A stretch of 64,000 nt of DNA. Source: Salinibacterium amurskyense. Its GTDB lineage: Bacteria > Actinomycetota > Actinomycetes > Actinomycetales > Microbacteriaceae. The position numbers and the translations under genes are program-made. The notes beneath the pieces are model-generated. The model was not told the origin of the DNA. It was given only the letters and a program-made list of their open reading frames with translations, and did no database searches. The DNA is taken from NCBI RefSeq assembly GCF_002797685.1, contig NZ_PGFH01000001.1:310001-374000 (forward strand), in the 5' to 3' direction. Shown in pieces: positions 52,272 through 61,112 of the stretch (position 1 is its first letter; each line of letters begins with the position of its first letter).

Positions 52272-52913
52272 ATGGATCTCAGTAATCCCATCGCGACCGT
52301 TTTTCCGTCGCTTGATGGCGACGTGCTCACGGTACTCGCTCGCACCACTCGGCCCCTGACGGGGCGCCAGGTTGCGGAGCTCGCGCACCGGGGATCTCAG
52401 TCAGGAGTCCGTCTGACGCTCATCCGGCTTGAAGAGCAAGGTCTCGTTCTCGCTGACAGTGCGGGTAGATCGATGCTGTACCGCGCGAATCGAGACCATC
52501 TACTGTGGGTCGTCATAGAGCCGCTACTTCGAGCGGCGGAGTCTGCCCTGCAGCTGCTGCAGGAGCGAATCGTTGACGTTGCTTCCTCGGTACTCGGAGC
52601 CCAAGCGATGTCTGCAACGACAATCGCGCTATTTGGTTCGGTCGCTCGAAGAGCCAGCACTCCGGCCAGCGATGTGGACCTTGTCGTTATCTTCCCTGAC
52701 TTCGTCACCGATGAGGGCGGGCAGGGTGCAATTGATCTCATCTCCGAGGCTGTTCTGGGCTGGACCGGCAACGAATGCAATGTCTTTAGCGCGAAGCGTG
52801 AGCTTCTGCGGAACATGGTCACGAGCGGCGACCCAATGATCGAATCGTGGAGGGACGACGCCGTGACCTTCAACGGTCCAGAACTCCGAGAACTGATCAA
52901 TACGTTGTCGTAG
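52272..52913 (+). CDS. wHTH-MNT nucleotidyltransferase, antitoxin-like
   Basis: 213 residues. Residues ~15-75 form a winged helix (LTGRQVAELAHRGSQSGVRLTLIRLEEQGLV). The minimal nucleotidyltransferase domain follows: LFGSVARRA with GS at 122-123, then SDVDLVVIF with Asp at 134 and 136. In MNT/HEPN modules the nucleotidyltransferase modifies (AMPylates) the HEPN toxin and blocks it. The fused HTH suggests it also represses its own operon through the upstream direct repeats. The HEPN partner follows after 19 bases. Confidence 0.85.
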   Translation: MDLSNPIATVFPSLDGDVLTVLARTTRPLTGRQVAELAHRGSQSGVRLTLIRLEEQGLVLADSAGRSMLYRANRDHLLWVVIEPLLRAAESALQLLQERIVDVASSVLGAQAMSATTIALFGSVARRASTPASDVDLVVIFPDFVTDEGGQGAIDLISEAVLGWTGNECNVFSAKRELLRNMVTSGDPMIESWRDDAVTFNGPELRELINTLS

Positions 52914-52932
52914 CCTCATGCGAAATTGAAGC

Positions 52933-53349
52933 ATGACCAGAACTCAGCGGATGAACGCTACCGATGTTGCTCAGCGCGCGGGGGCTGCGCGTGCTTACGT
53001 CCAGATAGCAGAAGAAAGCTTCCTCCTGGCTCTGACGAGCTCCGGCCCTTCTGCCGATGCTCAGGCCTCGGCCGCAAACTCTGTTCTCGCTGGCATCGCA
53101 GCGTCCGACGCGATCTGCGGTAAAGCACTGGGCCAACGGGCTGCAGGGCAAGACCATGCTGTCGCGCCCAGAATGCTCGCCGACGTCGTTCCGGATGGAT
53201 CGCGTATTGGCAGGAAGCTCGGTCGGCTGTTGAGCGATAAGACCCAAGCGCAGTACGGAAACTACTGCACGACAGCCAAAGCCGAAAGCATGCTCAAGCT
53301 TGCACGAGATCTGATCGAGTCGATGAGTTCCGTCCATCACATCCGTTGA
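52933..53349 (+). CDS. HEPN-domain toxin partner of the MNT protein
   Basis: 138 residues, all-helical. ASDAICGKALGQRAAGQDH carries the HEPN RNase motif R69-x5-H75, and the ensuing VAPRMLADV and SDKTQAQYGNYC match the actinobacterial HEPN group found beside MNT genes. It is expected to be an RNase toxin held in check by modification from the upstream protein. An internal ATG at 52951 is an alternative start. No ribosome site is strong, suggesting translational coupling to the MNT gene. Confidence 0.8.
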   Translation: MTRTQRMNATDVAQRAGAARAYVQIAEESFLLALTSSGPSADAQASAANSVLAGIAASDAICGKALGQRAAGQDHAVAPRMLADVVPDGSRIGRKLGRLLSDKTQAQYGNYCTTAKAESMLKLARDLIESMSSVHHIR

Positions 53350-53401
53350 GGGTTGCGTCGGGAACCCGGCGCGCACGGCGCTCAAGACTAGAGTTACACT
53401 C

Positions 53402-53593
53402 ATGTCGAAATTCACCGTCCTCCTTTATCGCCTCGGCGCAACGGCAGCGAACATCGCGCAGAGCGTTGTGCAAGCAAATGGCGGTGGCAACGGCGACCCT
53501 CAGGTCTTCGACGAAACATCGAAGCGCAAGCGCAAGCGTGACGCGGCGGGCGATTCGAACCCTGAGGCAAGCTCCGAGGCAAACCCGAGCTAA
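53402..53593 (+). CDS. Small basic protein of unknown function
   Basis: 63 residues. The start SKFTVLLYRLGATAANIAQSV resembles a group of short actinobacterial proteins beginning with LLYRAART-type sequences (recollection); the rest is charged and low in complexity (SKRKRKRD). No signal peptide. The ribosome site is poor (AGAGTTACACTC). Its stop overlaps, tail to tail, the AlkD-like gene end. Function unknown. Confidence 0.5.
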   Translation: MSKFTVLLYRLGATAANIAQSVVQANGGGNGDPQVFDETSKRKRKRDAAGDSNPEASSEANPS

Positions 53594-54357
53594 GCGAGCG
53601 AGGCGCGCATGCGGTCGCGCTCTGGCTGCGGTAGGCGTTCCGTGGCGCGACGGATGGCGGGCCGCGGCATGCTCGTGGCGTGCGTCTCAAGAAACGCGAG
53701 TACGGCATCCGGATGCACGGCCAGCAGTTCGCGCAGCACCCACCCGAGCGCGTTCGAAACGGTCTCCCGCCGGTCGCCCGCGCAGTTGGCGAGCAAGCGC
53801 AGGGTGGGCTCGATCGGCAGGAAGACGGCGTTCTTGCCGCTGTAGTGGATGAGGCTCACCATTGCGATGCGGCGTTGCCATTCGTTGTCGGAGCGGCTCC
53901 ACTCCTCGAGCGTCGGGAACACGAGTTCCGGTTGGTCGGCCAGCGCAAACGAATACAGCCGGGCGAGGTCGTCGGCGTGAGCCCAGTTGTCGATGCGCTC
54001 GATCCAGCCGACGGCGGTGCCCCAGAATTCGGCGCTGTCATGCGGGGTCCAGGAACGTGAGCTGATTCGCCGCCGATAGAAATCGAGCGCGGTGAACATC
54101 ACGTCGCCGTTCTCGGCGAGGTTCCAGATCTCATCCCATGCAGCGAGTACGGATGCCGAGTCCTGGCCGGTGAACGAAAAGCCAGCCGCAACCCGGCGGC
54201 GTCGATCGGGCGTGCGCAGACCGAAGTAGTCGAACTCGGAGCGACGATCAGCCCGCACGAGTTCACCGCGTTCGGGCGAGATCCCCGTTTCGCGGGCGAG
54301 AGTGGCAAGCACGCCGAATACTTCGGCGAGGTGCTGCTGCGTGTCGGAAGAGCTCAC
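53590..54357 (-). CDS. AlkD-like DNA alkylation repair (HEAT-repeat) protein
   Basis: 255 residues from the GTG at 54357, which has GGAAGG upstream; a frame extension to 54402 has none. Helical repeats with FYRRRISSRSWTPHDSAEFW, WIERIDNWAHADDLARLYSF and RRIAMVSLIHYS fit the DNA alkylation repair family that binds N3/N7-alkylpurines with HEAT-like repeats. The D-N-W-A-x-x-D segment is the typical signature of this family. Not clustered with other repair genes. Confidence 0.83.
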   Translation of the reverse strand: MSSSDTQQHLAEVFGVLATLARETGISPERGELVRADRRSEFDYFGLRTPDRRRRVAAGFSFTGQDSASVLAAWDEIWNLAENGDVMFTALDFYRRRISSRSWTPHDSAEFWGTAVGWIERIDNWAHADDLARLYSFALADQPELVFPTLEEWSRSDNEWQRRIAMVSLIHYSGKNAVFLPIEPTLRLLANCAGDRRETVSNALGWVLRELLAVHPDAVLAFLETHATSMPRPAIRRATERLPQPERDRMRASLA

Positions 54358-54427
54358 GCCCAACCTTCCCACAGCAGACTCCGTGCGGCGAGGCGGATGC
54401 ACGCCTCAGTGCGCACGCAGGTGAGCC

Positions 54428-55453
54428 CTACCGCGTGGGGTCGAAGACCTGACCGTCGTCGTTTTGCACAGCCCAGCTGAACCACATCTCAAAGTAGAAC
54501 GGAATCTCAGCTCCGTCTGGCCCGATGATCTCCAGCTCGCCATCAGTTTTCGTGAGCGAAACCGTGCCCTCAGCGACCGTGGTTTCGTAACTGATGCCGT
54601 CGTCGAGCGTCAGCCAAGGGGCTGCCACGTGGGTGTCGCCCACCGTGAACGCCACGAAGATTTCTTTGGACGGGTAGCGGTCATCCACTCGGCTGGGCAC
54701 GAAGTAGAAGCTGTCGCTGTCGTCATAGCCGGCGTAGGGATTGTTGGAGTAGTCGCGCGTATGGCCGGTAGCTTCGCTGAGCACCACGGCATCCGGGTGG
54801 CGCTGCTTGATCTTACCCAGACTGAGCAACTGGAAGCTGTGCAGCTGGAGTTCGCTCGGGTAGTGCGTGCCAGCCAAGGCGTTGCCGGTGCTCTGCTGCC
54901 AGAGCGTCTCAGTCTCGCGGTCGAACATAATCATGTTGCTCTCGAGAAGTCCGCCGCTCACTCCGAAAGTAGTGACGCTTCCGTCGGGCAGCACGCTGTC
55001 GTACACGGCTGCGCTGCCGCAGAGCGGGCAGAAGCTGACGGCGATCGGTGCACCGTCAATCGTGTCGTTCACAATTTCGTGCCAGACCAAGATGTTGTAC
55101 GGGTACACCTTCGTTTCGGTGTCGCCCTGCACCACAATGGCGAGCACGTCATCCGGATGCTCGAAGTCGGCTACTGGCTCAAAGCGGGGCTCATCGATCG
55201 CCGGGATACCGTCTTTGGGCGGCCCGCCGCTGAGTGCCTGGCTGATTGCCGGGTCGGCCTGCGACCAGCCGGTGGCGGCAAAGCCTTGCTCAAGGAAAGG
55301 CGGGATATCAACCGCGCTGGATGACGAACCTGTCGTTCCCGCGGAACCGCTCGGCGAGGTGAGGTCACTGCCGCTCAATGCAATGCCCGCGACGATGGCT
55401 GTGATTCCCGCGACGGCGGCAGCAATCACGATTGCGGTTGTTCGCTTCTTCAT
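54428..55453 (-). CDS. DUF3179-domain secreted or anchored protein
   Basis: 341 residues. An N-terminal membrane segment (AIVIAAAVAGITAIVAGIAL, ~7-26) acts as signal or anchor, followed by a Ser/Gly-rich linker. DUF3179 features: AYPYNILVWHEIVND-like KVYPYNILVWHEIVND, SFCPLCGSAAVYD (C-x-x-C, residues ~142-154), FGVSGGLLESNMIMFDRET and LWQQSTGNALAG. The C-x-x-C and conserved acids hint at metal or redox chemistry outside the cell. The function of the family is not known to me. Confidence 0.87.
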   Translation of the reverse strand: MKKRTTAIVIAAAVAGITAIVAGIALSGSDLTSPSGSAGTTGSSSSAVDIPPFLEQGFAATGWSQADPAISQALSGGPPKDGIPAIDEPRFEPVADFEHPDDVLAIVVQGDTETKVYPYNILVWHEIVNDTIDGAPIAVSFCPLCGSAAVYDSVLPDGSVTTFGVSGGLLESNMIMFDRETETLWQQSTGNALAGTHYPSELQLHSFQLLSLGKIKQRHPDAVVLSEATGHTRDYSNNPYAGYDDSDSFYFVPSRVDDRYPSKEIFVAFTVGDTHVAAPWLTLDDGISYETTVAEGTVSLTKTDGELEIIGPDGAEIPFYFEMWFSWAVQNDDGQVFDPTR

Positions 55454-55532
55454 GAGCTGGCTCCCGGTCGTGGCGCGTGGTGTTCGCTCAGACTAAGAGG
55501 AGCCTGCTATTCGTGTCTGTGACATGGCGCAC

Positions 55533-55564
55533 AGAGCGGTCGATAGCGCGCTATCGACCGCTCT
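55533..55564 (-). terminator. Perfect 32-base palindromic terminator
   Basis: Sixteen-base perfect inverted repeat without loop (arm AGAGCGGTCGATAGCG), 18 bases after the stop of the leftward aldo/keto reductase gene and upstream of the DUF3179 gene. Confidence 0.8.
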
Positions 55565-55581
55565 GCCGCTAAGAATTCGGT

Positions 55582-56610
55582 TTAGGAAACCGCACTCGAT
55601 GCTGCCCACAGGTTGATGCCGGCATCCTTGGCGTGCTCGTCGATTGCAGCCAGTTCAGCCTCCTCGAAAGTAAGGTTCTGAACCGCGGCAAGGTTCTGCT
55701 CGAGCTGGGTCACACTTGAGGCGCCGATGAGGGCCGAGGTGACGCGGTCGTTGCGCAGCGCCCACGAGATGGCGAGCTGGGCGAGCGACTGGCCTCGCCC
55801 GGAAGCGATCTCGTTGAGCGCCTTCACACGGCCGAGGGTTTCGTCGTTGAGCATTCCCGACTTGAGCGAACCACCCTTGGCTGCGCGCGAGTCGGCAGGA
55901 ACCTCGCCGAGGTAGCGGTCGGTGAGCAGACCCTGGGCGAGCGGCGAGAAAGCGATAACGCCCAAGCCGAGTTCGTCGACGGTGTCGAGAAGATCGGCTT
56001 CGATCCACCGGTTGAACATCGAATACGAGGGCTGGTGGATGACGAGGGGCGTTCCGAGGTCATTCATGATGCGCACGGCTTCGCGCGTGAGTTCGGGCGA
56101 GTAGCTCGAGATTCCCGCATACAGTGCTCGGCCCGAGGTGACGGCAGTGTGCAGGGCACCCATCGTCTCCTCCAGAGGAGTGTCGGGGTCGGCACGGTGA
56201 GAGTAGAAGATGTCCACGTAGTCGAGACCAAGGCGGTTGAGGGACTGGTCGAGGCTCGCGAGCAAGTACTTGCGCGATCCCATCACACCGTAGGGGCCTG
56301 GCCACATGTCGTAGCCAGCCTTGCTCGAGATGATCATCTCGTCGCGGTAGGGGCGGAAGTCTTCGCGCAGAATCTGGCCGAAGTTCGACTCCGCAGAACC
56401 CGCAGGAGGGCCATAGTTGTTGGCGAGGTCGAAGTGGGTGACGCCGAGATCGAAAGCGCGGCGCAGGATAGCGCGCTGGTTGGCGATCGGCTTGTCATCC
56501 CCAAAGTTCTGCCAGAGTCCCAGCGAGACGGCGGGCAGTTTCAGGCCACTACGCCCCACACGGCGGTAGGGCATCGGTTCGTAACGGGCATCATCAGCGA
56601 CATAGACCAT
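55582..56610 (-). CDS. YghZ-like aldo/keto reductase (L-glyceraldehyde-3-phosphate reductase type)
   Basis: 342 residues. YRRVGRSGLKLPAVSLGLWQNFGDD opens the barrel; the catalytic set is Asp-Tyr in HFDLANNYGPPAGSAE, Lys in MIISSKAGYDMWPGPYG and His in FYSHRADP. The GPPAGSAE and MWPGPYG stretches are specific to the YghZ group that reduces L-glyceraldehyde 3-phosphate and methylglyoxal. Relatives use NADPH. It stands alone with a palindromic terminator after it. Confidence 0.92.
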   Translation of the reverse strand: MVYVADDARYEPMPYRRVGRSGLKLPAVSLGLWQNFGDDKPIANQRAILRRAFDLGVTHFDLANNYGPPAGSAESNFGQILREDFRPYRDEMIISSKAGYDMWPGPYGVMGSRKYLLASLDQSLNRLGLDYVDIFYSHRADPDTPLEETMGALHTAVTSGRALYAGISSYSPELTREAVRIMNDLGTPLVIHQPSYSMFNRWIEADLLDTVDELGLGVIAFSPLAQGLLTDRYLGEVPADSRAAKGGSLKSGMLNDETLGRVKALNEIASGRGQSLAQLAISWALRNDRVTSALIGASSVTQLEQNLAAVQNLTFEEAELAAIDEHAKDAGINLWAASSAVS

Positions 56611-56783
56611 TCGCTAATGCTGCCACAACACCCTGCGCGGCGGAGCATTCCCGTTTAATCCTCAAGTTTTGCTAGATTCGGCGCACCGGTCGGGTTACCC
56701 TGAGCGAAGAAGCCACCGCAGTTCGCCTGCGGAGCTTGCCCTCGATTGTGTGACGTGCTGTGCGAACGGATGCGGTGCCCGCT

Positions 56784-57308
56784 ATGAAGCCTCGACTATC
56801 AACCATCATTCCTCCGGCGCTCGCGGCCGTACTGGCTCTGGGGGTTTCGACGACAGTATTCACCACGACGGGGCACGTGGCCTTCGACAAACAAATGAAC
56901 GTCGGTTTGTGCGCGGACACCGACCTTGCGGTCACGGCGTTGGGAACAACAATCGATTACACCGGAAACAAGACCATTGTTATTACGGCCGTCGAACTGA
57001 TCAACCCGGTCGGAGTCGAGCTGCTCAGCGTGCACGCAATGCCGTACGGTGGCGATCCTGAGCAGTTCGGATTGGGGCCGTATCCGCCCGCTGATCGGTG
57101 GTCAGCTGCGTGGGAAAACCGCGAAAGCGGCATCGGGTTCACTTTCGACGGAACCGTGGATGCGTCTTTAGTCACAGAGCTGCGCTACACCGACCAACAT
57201 GCCCGCGCGCGTCTTGACGGTCTCCTCATTCAGTACACGGCAAACGGCGCGGAATTCAGCGGCCGTTCAGGTGTTCAGTTGATTTGGGGCGAAACCTTCT
57301 GCGGGTAG
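56784..57308 (+). CDS. Secreted or membrane-anchored hypothetical protein
   Basis: 174 residues from the ATG at 56784; an in-frame GTG at 56760 would add eight residues and cannot be excluded, since neither has a clear ribosome site. The N-terminal hydrophobic stretch TIIPPALAAVLALGVSTTVF is a signal or anchor. The rest is beta-rich (AVTALGTTIDYTGNKTIVITAVEL) with one Cys near residue 43 and one at the C-terminus (ETFCG) that could form a disulfide. No family recognised. It converges on the PlsC-like gene. Confidence 0.7.
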   Translation: MKPRLSTIIPPALAAVLALGVSTTVFTTTGHVAFDKQMNVGLCADTDLAVTALGTTIDYTGNKTIVITAVELINPVGVELLSVHAMPYGGDPEQFGLGPYPPADRWSAAWENRESGIGFTFDGTVDASLVTELRYTDQHARARLDGLLIQYTANGAEFSGRSGVQLIWGETFCG

Positions 57309-57312
57309 TCGC

Positions 57313-58098
57313 TCAGCCGTCGGTGTTATTTTTTGTGCGCGCACCTTCCGCTCGGCGCAGATCGCGGGCGGCATCGGCCGCTGCCGCTTCTTCTGGAGTG
57401 GGCGCGGTGCCGCCCAGATGACGCGGGAACCACCATTGGCCTGCTCCCTCGACGGGATACGACTTCTGCGCGGTTTCGAGCAGACCTTCCATCGTGGTCT
57501 TGAGCTTCGCGGTCGCCTCGATGGCGTCATCCGTCGGGGCTACCGTGATTGGCTCACCCACGACCATCACAACAGGAACATTCGTGCGCTCACTCAGCGT
57601 GATCTTGCGGTTCTTCGTGAGAAGACGCTGGCCGCCCCACAGAACGAGGGGCACAAGAGGTACGCCCGCTTCGGCAGCAAGCCGTGCCGCTCCCGTCTTG
57701 AAATCGCGAATCGTGTACGACGCGCTCACGCCGGCTTCAGGAAAGACGCCGATGAGTTCGCCCGACTTCAACGCCTTCACCGCGGCAGCGTAGGCCGAGG
57801 CTCCCGCCTTCATGTCAACGGGGATGTGTTTCATGTTGCGCATAAACGAGCCAACGATGGGTTTGTCGAACACGCTCTTCTTCGCCATAAAGCGGATGCG
57901 GCGGTGATTGTGCAGCCACAAAGCCCATTCGACGAGCGCGAATTCGAGATACCCGAAGTGCGTCATCGCAATGACGGCGCCGCCCGAGTCCGGCAGATTC
58001 TCTGCGCCGATGACGGTGCGACGAACGCGGAGAGCACCGAACATGGCACGGCCCGCACCGATCGCTGCCGTGTAGATCGGCTCGTTTCGGTACTTCAT
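57313..58098 (-). CDS. PlsC-like 1-acylglycerol-3-phosphate acyltransferase
   Basis: 261 residues. The acyltransferase block I reads MTHFGYLEFA, which is H-x4-E in place of the common H-x4-D. Block II is MAKKSVF, block III GVFPEAGVS (FPEG/S type) and block IV VPLVPLVLWG. The enzyme acylates lysophosphatidate in membrane lipid synthesis. An Ala/Arg-rich charged tail of ~40 residues follows the fold. The H-x4-E variant is also known in some actinobacterial members (recollection), so activity is likely. Confidence 0.87.
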   Translation of the reverse strand: MKYRNEPIYTAAIGAGRAMFGALRVRRTVIGAENLPDSGGAVIAMTHFGYLEFALVEWALWLHNHRRIRFMAKKSVFDKPIVGSFMRNMKHIPVDMKAGASAYAAAVKALKSGELIGVFPEAGVSASYTIRDFKTGAARLAAEAGVPLVPLVLWGGQRLLTKNRKITLSERTNVPVVMVVGEPITVAPTDDAIEATAKLKTTMEGLLETAQKSYPVEGAGQWWFPRHLGGTAPTPEEAAAADAARDLRRAEGARTKNNTDG

Positions 58099-58183
58099 GG
58101 TTCCATTTTAGGAGCTTCATATGGGAGTTTGCCGCCGAGGTCGACAGCGCTCGAACGCGAGCTGCCGCAATGGCCCCGAAGCC

Positions 58184-59362
58184 TTAGCTCGCGGGCACAG
58201 CCCAGAGCGCTTCACACGGCAGGCTCACGGTAACGAGATCGCCGACCGAGAGTGGATGCCCGGGGGCTGCCTCGGTGTACACCTCGGCATCCGCGACCTG
58301 CACGATGACCTCGCGGCGCGGGCCCCGCTGAACGGTGGACGTGACGACACCGTGCAGTTCGCGCGGGCCGAAACGTTGGCACGCGGCAGCGTCGGCGTGA
58401 CGGGTGGCGAGAGCGTCAGCATCCGCCCCGCTCGTGGGTTGGCGCAGGGTGGAGGTGACGGCTTCGTGGCGAAAGACGAGCGTGGCGGGGCCGGATGCAA
58501 CGTCGCCGTCGAGCGCGACGTCGCCGAGAGCAGAACGGTGCACGCCATTCTCGATCGTGCCCGCGAAGGCGTTCTTGCCGCCCAGCAACCGGGCGACCGC
58601 GAGGGAGGCGGGGCGATGAAAGACGTGATCAACAGAGTCGTGCTGCAGCAGCTGCCCGTTCTCAAGCACGACGATGCGCTCGGCCATGGCGCTGGCCTCA
58701 TCGCGGTCGTGAGTGACGAACAAGATGGTGGGGTTCACGGCCTGGCGAATCTCGGCGATCATCGCGTGCATGTCATCTTTGAGCCCCGGATCGAGAGCGC
58801 TGAACGGTTCGTCGAGCAACAGCACCGAAGGCTTCGCGGCGAGCGCCCGGGCGACGGCAACCCGTTGCTGTTGGCCACCCGACAGCGAGTGCGGGGAGCG
58901 CCCGCCGAACTCCGCCATGTGTACGAGCTCGAGGTGTTCGCGCGCACGGTCGCGCGCTTGCGCTCGGCTGAGACCCGCGGCACGATCGGCAAACGCAACG
59001 TTGTCGAGCACCGTCAAATGCGGGAAGAGCAGCGGGCGTTGAAAGACCATCGCAATGCCGCGCTCTTCGGGAAGCAGCGCCGTGACATCGCGACCGGCCA
59101 AGCGAACCCGACCGCCATTGGCATCCTCGAGGCCCGCAATGATGCGCAAGATCGTGCTCTTACCTGAGCCACTCGGCCCGACGATGGCCGTGCTCGTGCC
59201 GGGCAGAATGTCGAGATTCACGCCCTGAAGCGCGGCCGGCAATGCTGCCGAGTAGGTCTTCGTGACGCCGGTAAGCGTGATCGCCGAGGGCGCGGCATCG
59301 GCGGCTACTGGCTCTGTGGCTGTGGCTGTGGCTGTGGCTGTGGCTGTCGGTGTGGGGGTCAT
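58184..59362 (-). CDS. ABC transporter ATPase (YnjD/PotA type)
   Basis: 392 residues. Walker A GPSGSGKST is near residue 62-70, the Q-loop in MVFQRPLLFPH, the signature LSGGQQQRVAVARALA, Walker B VLLLDEPFSAL and the switch His in FVTHDRDEA. A TOBE-like C-terminal regulatory region (~260-392) follows. The first 20 residues include a low-complexity Thr-Ala run from a hexanucleotide repeat. Its ATG overlaps the stop of the upstream permease gene. It powers the importer encoded by the next three genes. Confidence 0.93.
   Translation of the reverse strand: MTPTPTATATATATATEPVAADAAPSAITLTGVTKTYSAALPAALQGVNLDILPGTSTAIVGPSGSGKSTILRIIAGLEDANGGRVRLAGRDVTALLPEERGIAMVFQRPLLFPHLTVLDNVAFADRAAGLSRAQARDRAREHLELVHMAEFGGRSPHSLSGGQQQRVAVARALAAKPSVLLLDEPFSALDPGLKDDMHAMIAEIRQAVNPTILFVTHDRDEASAMAERIVVLENGQLLQHDSVDHVFHRPASLAVARLLGGKNAFAGTIENGVHRSALGDVALDGDVASGPATLVFRHEAVTSTLRQPTSGADADALATRHADAAACQRFGPRELHGVVTSTVQRGPRREVIVQVADAEVYTEAAPGHPLSVGDLVTVSLPCEALWAVPAS
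59315..59344 (-). repeat. Hexanucleotide microsatellite (TGTGGC)5
   Basis: Five exact TGTGGC units on the plus strand encode the TATATATATAT run at residues ~7-16 of the ABC ATPase. Unit changes keep the frame, so it alters only tail length. Confidence 0.9.
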
Positions 59363-60246
59363 GACTGCTTCCCTGGATTGAGGTTGCGGGCACGCGAAAC
59401 GAACGCGAGAAGAATAAGCGGCGGGATCACCGCTGAGAGCGACAACACGGCCACGCTCGACTCATTGCCGATGCCGGATGCACTGGAAGCGATGATTAGC
59501 GGCAAGGTGACCAGTTGCCCGCCACCCACCACCAGAGTGACGAGGTAATCGCTCCAACCGACCAAAAACGCGAGGAACGCCGAGCGGGCCAACGCCGGCG
59601 CAATAAGCGGAAGGTGGATGCGCCACAGCGCGAACCGGGAGGTGGCACCGAGCGTGCGCGCGGCCTCATCGAAGCCGTCGTCGTAGGCGGCATACGCGAC
59701 TCGCATCGAGAAAGTTGTGTACGGGATCGCCACGACCACGAGCACCAGAATCACCCCGAGCTCGGGCGGCACCCACGCCCGCAACAGCACCACGTTGATG
59801 CCGAGAACGGCGGCGAACGGGGGAAGCAGCACGGGGGAGAAGAGCAGCACACTCACGAGCCGACCGAACGGCAGGGTGCGGCGGGAGAGCGCGCGGGCCG
59901 CCATGGCTCCGAGGGGAGTGGCGATGGCCGCGACGATGAGCGAGAGCAGCAGCGAGTCACCAAAGGCAGCCACGGCACCGTTCGCGAGGGCCGCGGTGAG
60001 ACCATCCACCCCCAGCGTCATGGGCAACAGATCGGGTGCCGACCACGAGTTCGCGAACGACCACAGTACGAGTGGCAAGAACGGCAGCGCGAACCACAGC
60101 GACATGAGCGCGGTCGAGCCGATGCGCGCGGTGCGCATCACTCCGCGGGACTGCGAGAGGGGGCGGCCAGCGTCGCCCGGCATCCGGCGTTCGTGCTGAA
60201 TCCGCTGAGCGCGATCGACGTCAACGTTGCTGGTGGAGAGAGTCAT
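59359..60246 (-). CDS. ABC transporter permease, second subunit (YnjC-like half)
   Basis: 295 residues from the ATG at 60246; the longer frame starts inside the neighbouring gene. Six predicted helices, first one ALMSLWFALPFLPLVLW. The EAA loop is FDEAARTLGATSRFALWRIHLPL near residues 190-212. Overlaps the ATPase ATG and is itself started within the stop of the first permease. Together they form the channel of the YnjBCD-type importer. Confidence 0.9.
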   Translation of the reverse strand: MTLSTSNVDVDRAQRIQHERRMPGDAGRPLSQSRGVMRTARIGSTALMSLWFALPFLPLVLWSFANSWSAPDLLPMTLGVDGLTAALANGAVAAFGDSLLLSLIVAAIATPLGAMAARALSRRTLPFGRLVSVLLFSPVLLPPFAAVLGINVVLLRAWVPPELGVILVLVVVAIPYTTFSMRVAYAAYDDGFDEAARTLGATSRFALWRIHLPLIAPALARSAFLAFLVGWSDYLVTLVVGGGQLVTLPLIIASSASGIGNESSVAVLSLSAVIPPLILLAFVSRARNLNPGKQS

Positions 60247-61112
60247 CGCCACGCTCGCATTCGTCGCAGACCGAGCATCGCGGCGGCCACAACGACGGCC
60301 GTGAGCACGACGGTGATCACACCAATGGCTGCTGCTTCTGGCCGGGCGGTGAGGCTTGCGGAGTTGAAGAGGCGCAGCGCCATGACCGAGAGCGGTTCGG
60401 GGTATGTCTGGCCGAGCATCCACGCCACTTCATAGGAGCCAAGCGTGTACGCGAAGGCGATAGCGGATGCCACCAACAGTGACGGTGCCGCCAACGGAAA
60501 GAGCACGAGTCGCAATCGCGCGAAGCGGTGCGCGCCGAGAACGGCGGCGGTTTCGTCGTACGACGTGATGCGAGTGGCGAGGGTGCCGACGATGATGAGC
60601 GCGATGAAGGCCGACTCTTTCCACGCGTATTCGGCGATCACGGCGAACCAGGTGGGGCCGGCGACGAGCGCGGGCCATGCGTCGGGTGCGACGCCGAACA
60701 GTCGCGCGAGTACGCCGGAGTCGGAGAGCAGCAGCCCCACGGTCGCGGCGCCGACGAGGTGCGGAACCGTCACTGCTGCAGCGCCCAGCGCACCCACGAT
60801 GCGACCACCCCAGTTGCCCGAAATGATCAGCACCGCCGTGAAGAAGCCGATGACTGCGGCGATGGCGGTGGAGACCACGGCGATAGAGAGGGAGAGTAAA
60901 GCTGAGGTGAGTAGCTCATCGCTGTCGTTGAAGGCTGCGGTGCTGAGCTCGGCGGAACCGACCAGCGGCATGAGGCCGAGGCTCTGCAGCAGAGTCGTGC
61001 CGACTCCACCAATGACCACGAAGGCGACCGGGATGACCGCGGGGAGAACGAGCAGTGCCGCGCGCAGGTGGCGTCGCCGCGGTCGCACTGGTCGCGTCAG
61101 GGCTGCTGTCAT
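60243..61112 (-). CDS. ABC transporter permease, first subunit (YnjC-like half)
   Basis: 289 residues from the ATG at 61112, which lies in the stop of the binding-protein gene (ATGA). Six or so helices, from LLVLPAVIPVAFVVIGGVG. The coupling loop is less exact (YDETAAVLGAHRFARLRLVLFPLA). In E. coli YnjC the two permease halves are one fused protein; here they are separate genes. Confidence 0.88.
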   Translation of the reverse strand: MTAALTRPVRPRRRHLRAALLVLPAVIPVAFVVIGGVGTTLLQSLGLMPLVGSAELSTAAFNDSDELLTSALLSLSIAVVSTAIAAVIGFFTAVLIISGNWGGRIVGALGAAAVTVPHLVGAATVGLLLSDSGVLARLFGVAPDAWPALVAGPTWFAVIAEYAWKESAFIALIIVGTLATRITSYDETAAVLGAHRFARLRLVLFPLAAPSLLVASAIAFAYTLGSYEVAWMLGQTYPEPLSVMALRLFNSASLTARPEAAAIGVITVVLTAVVVAAAMLGLRRMRAWR

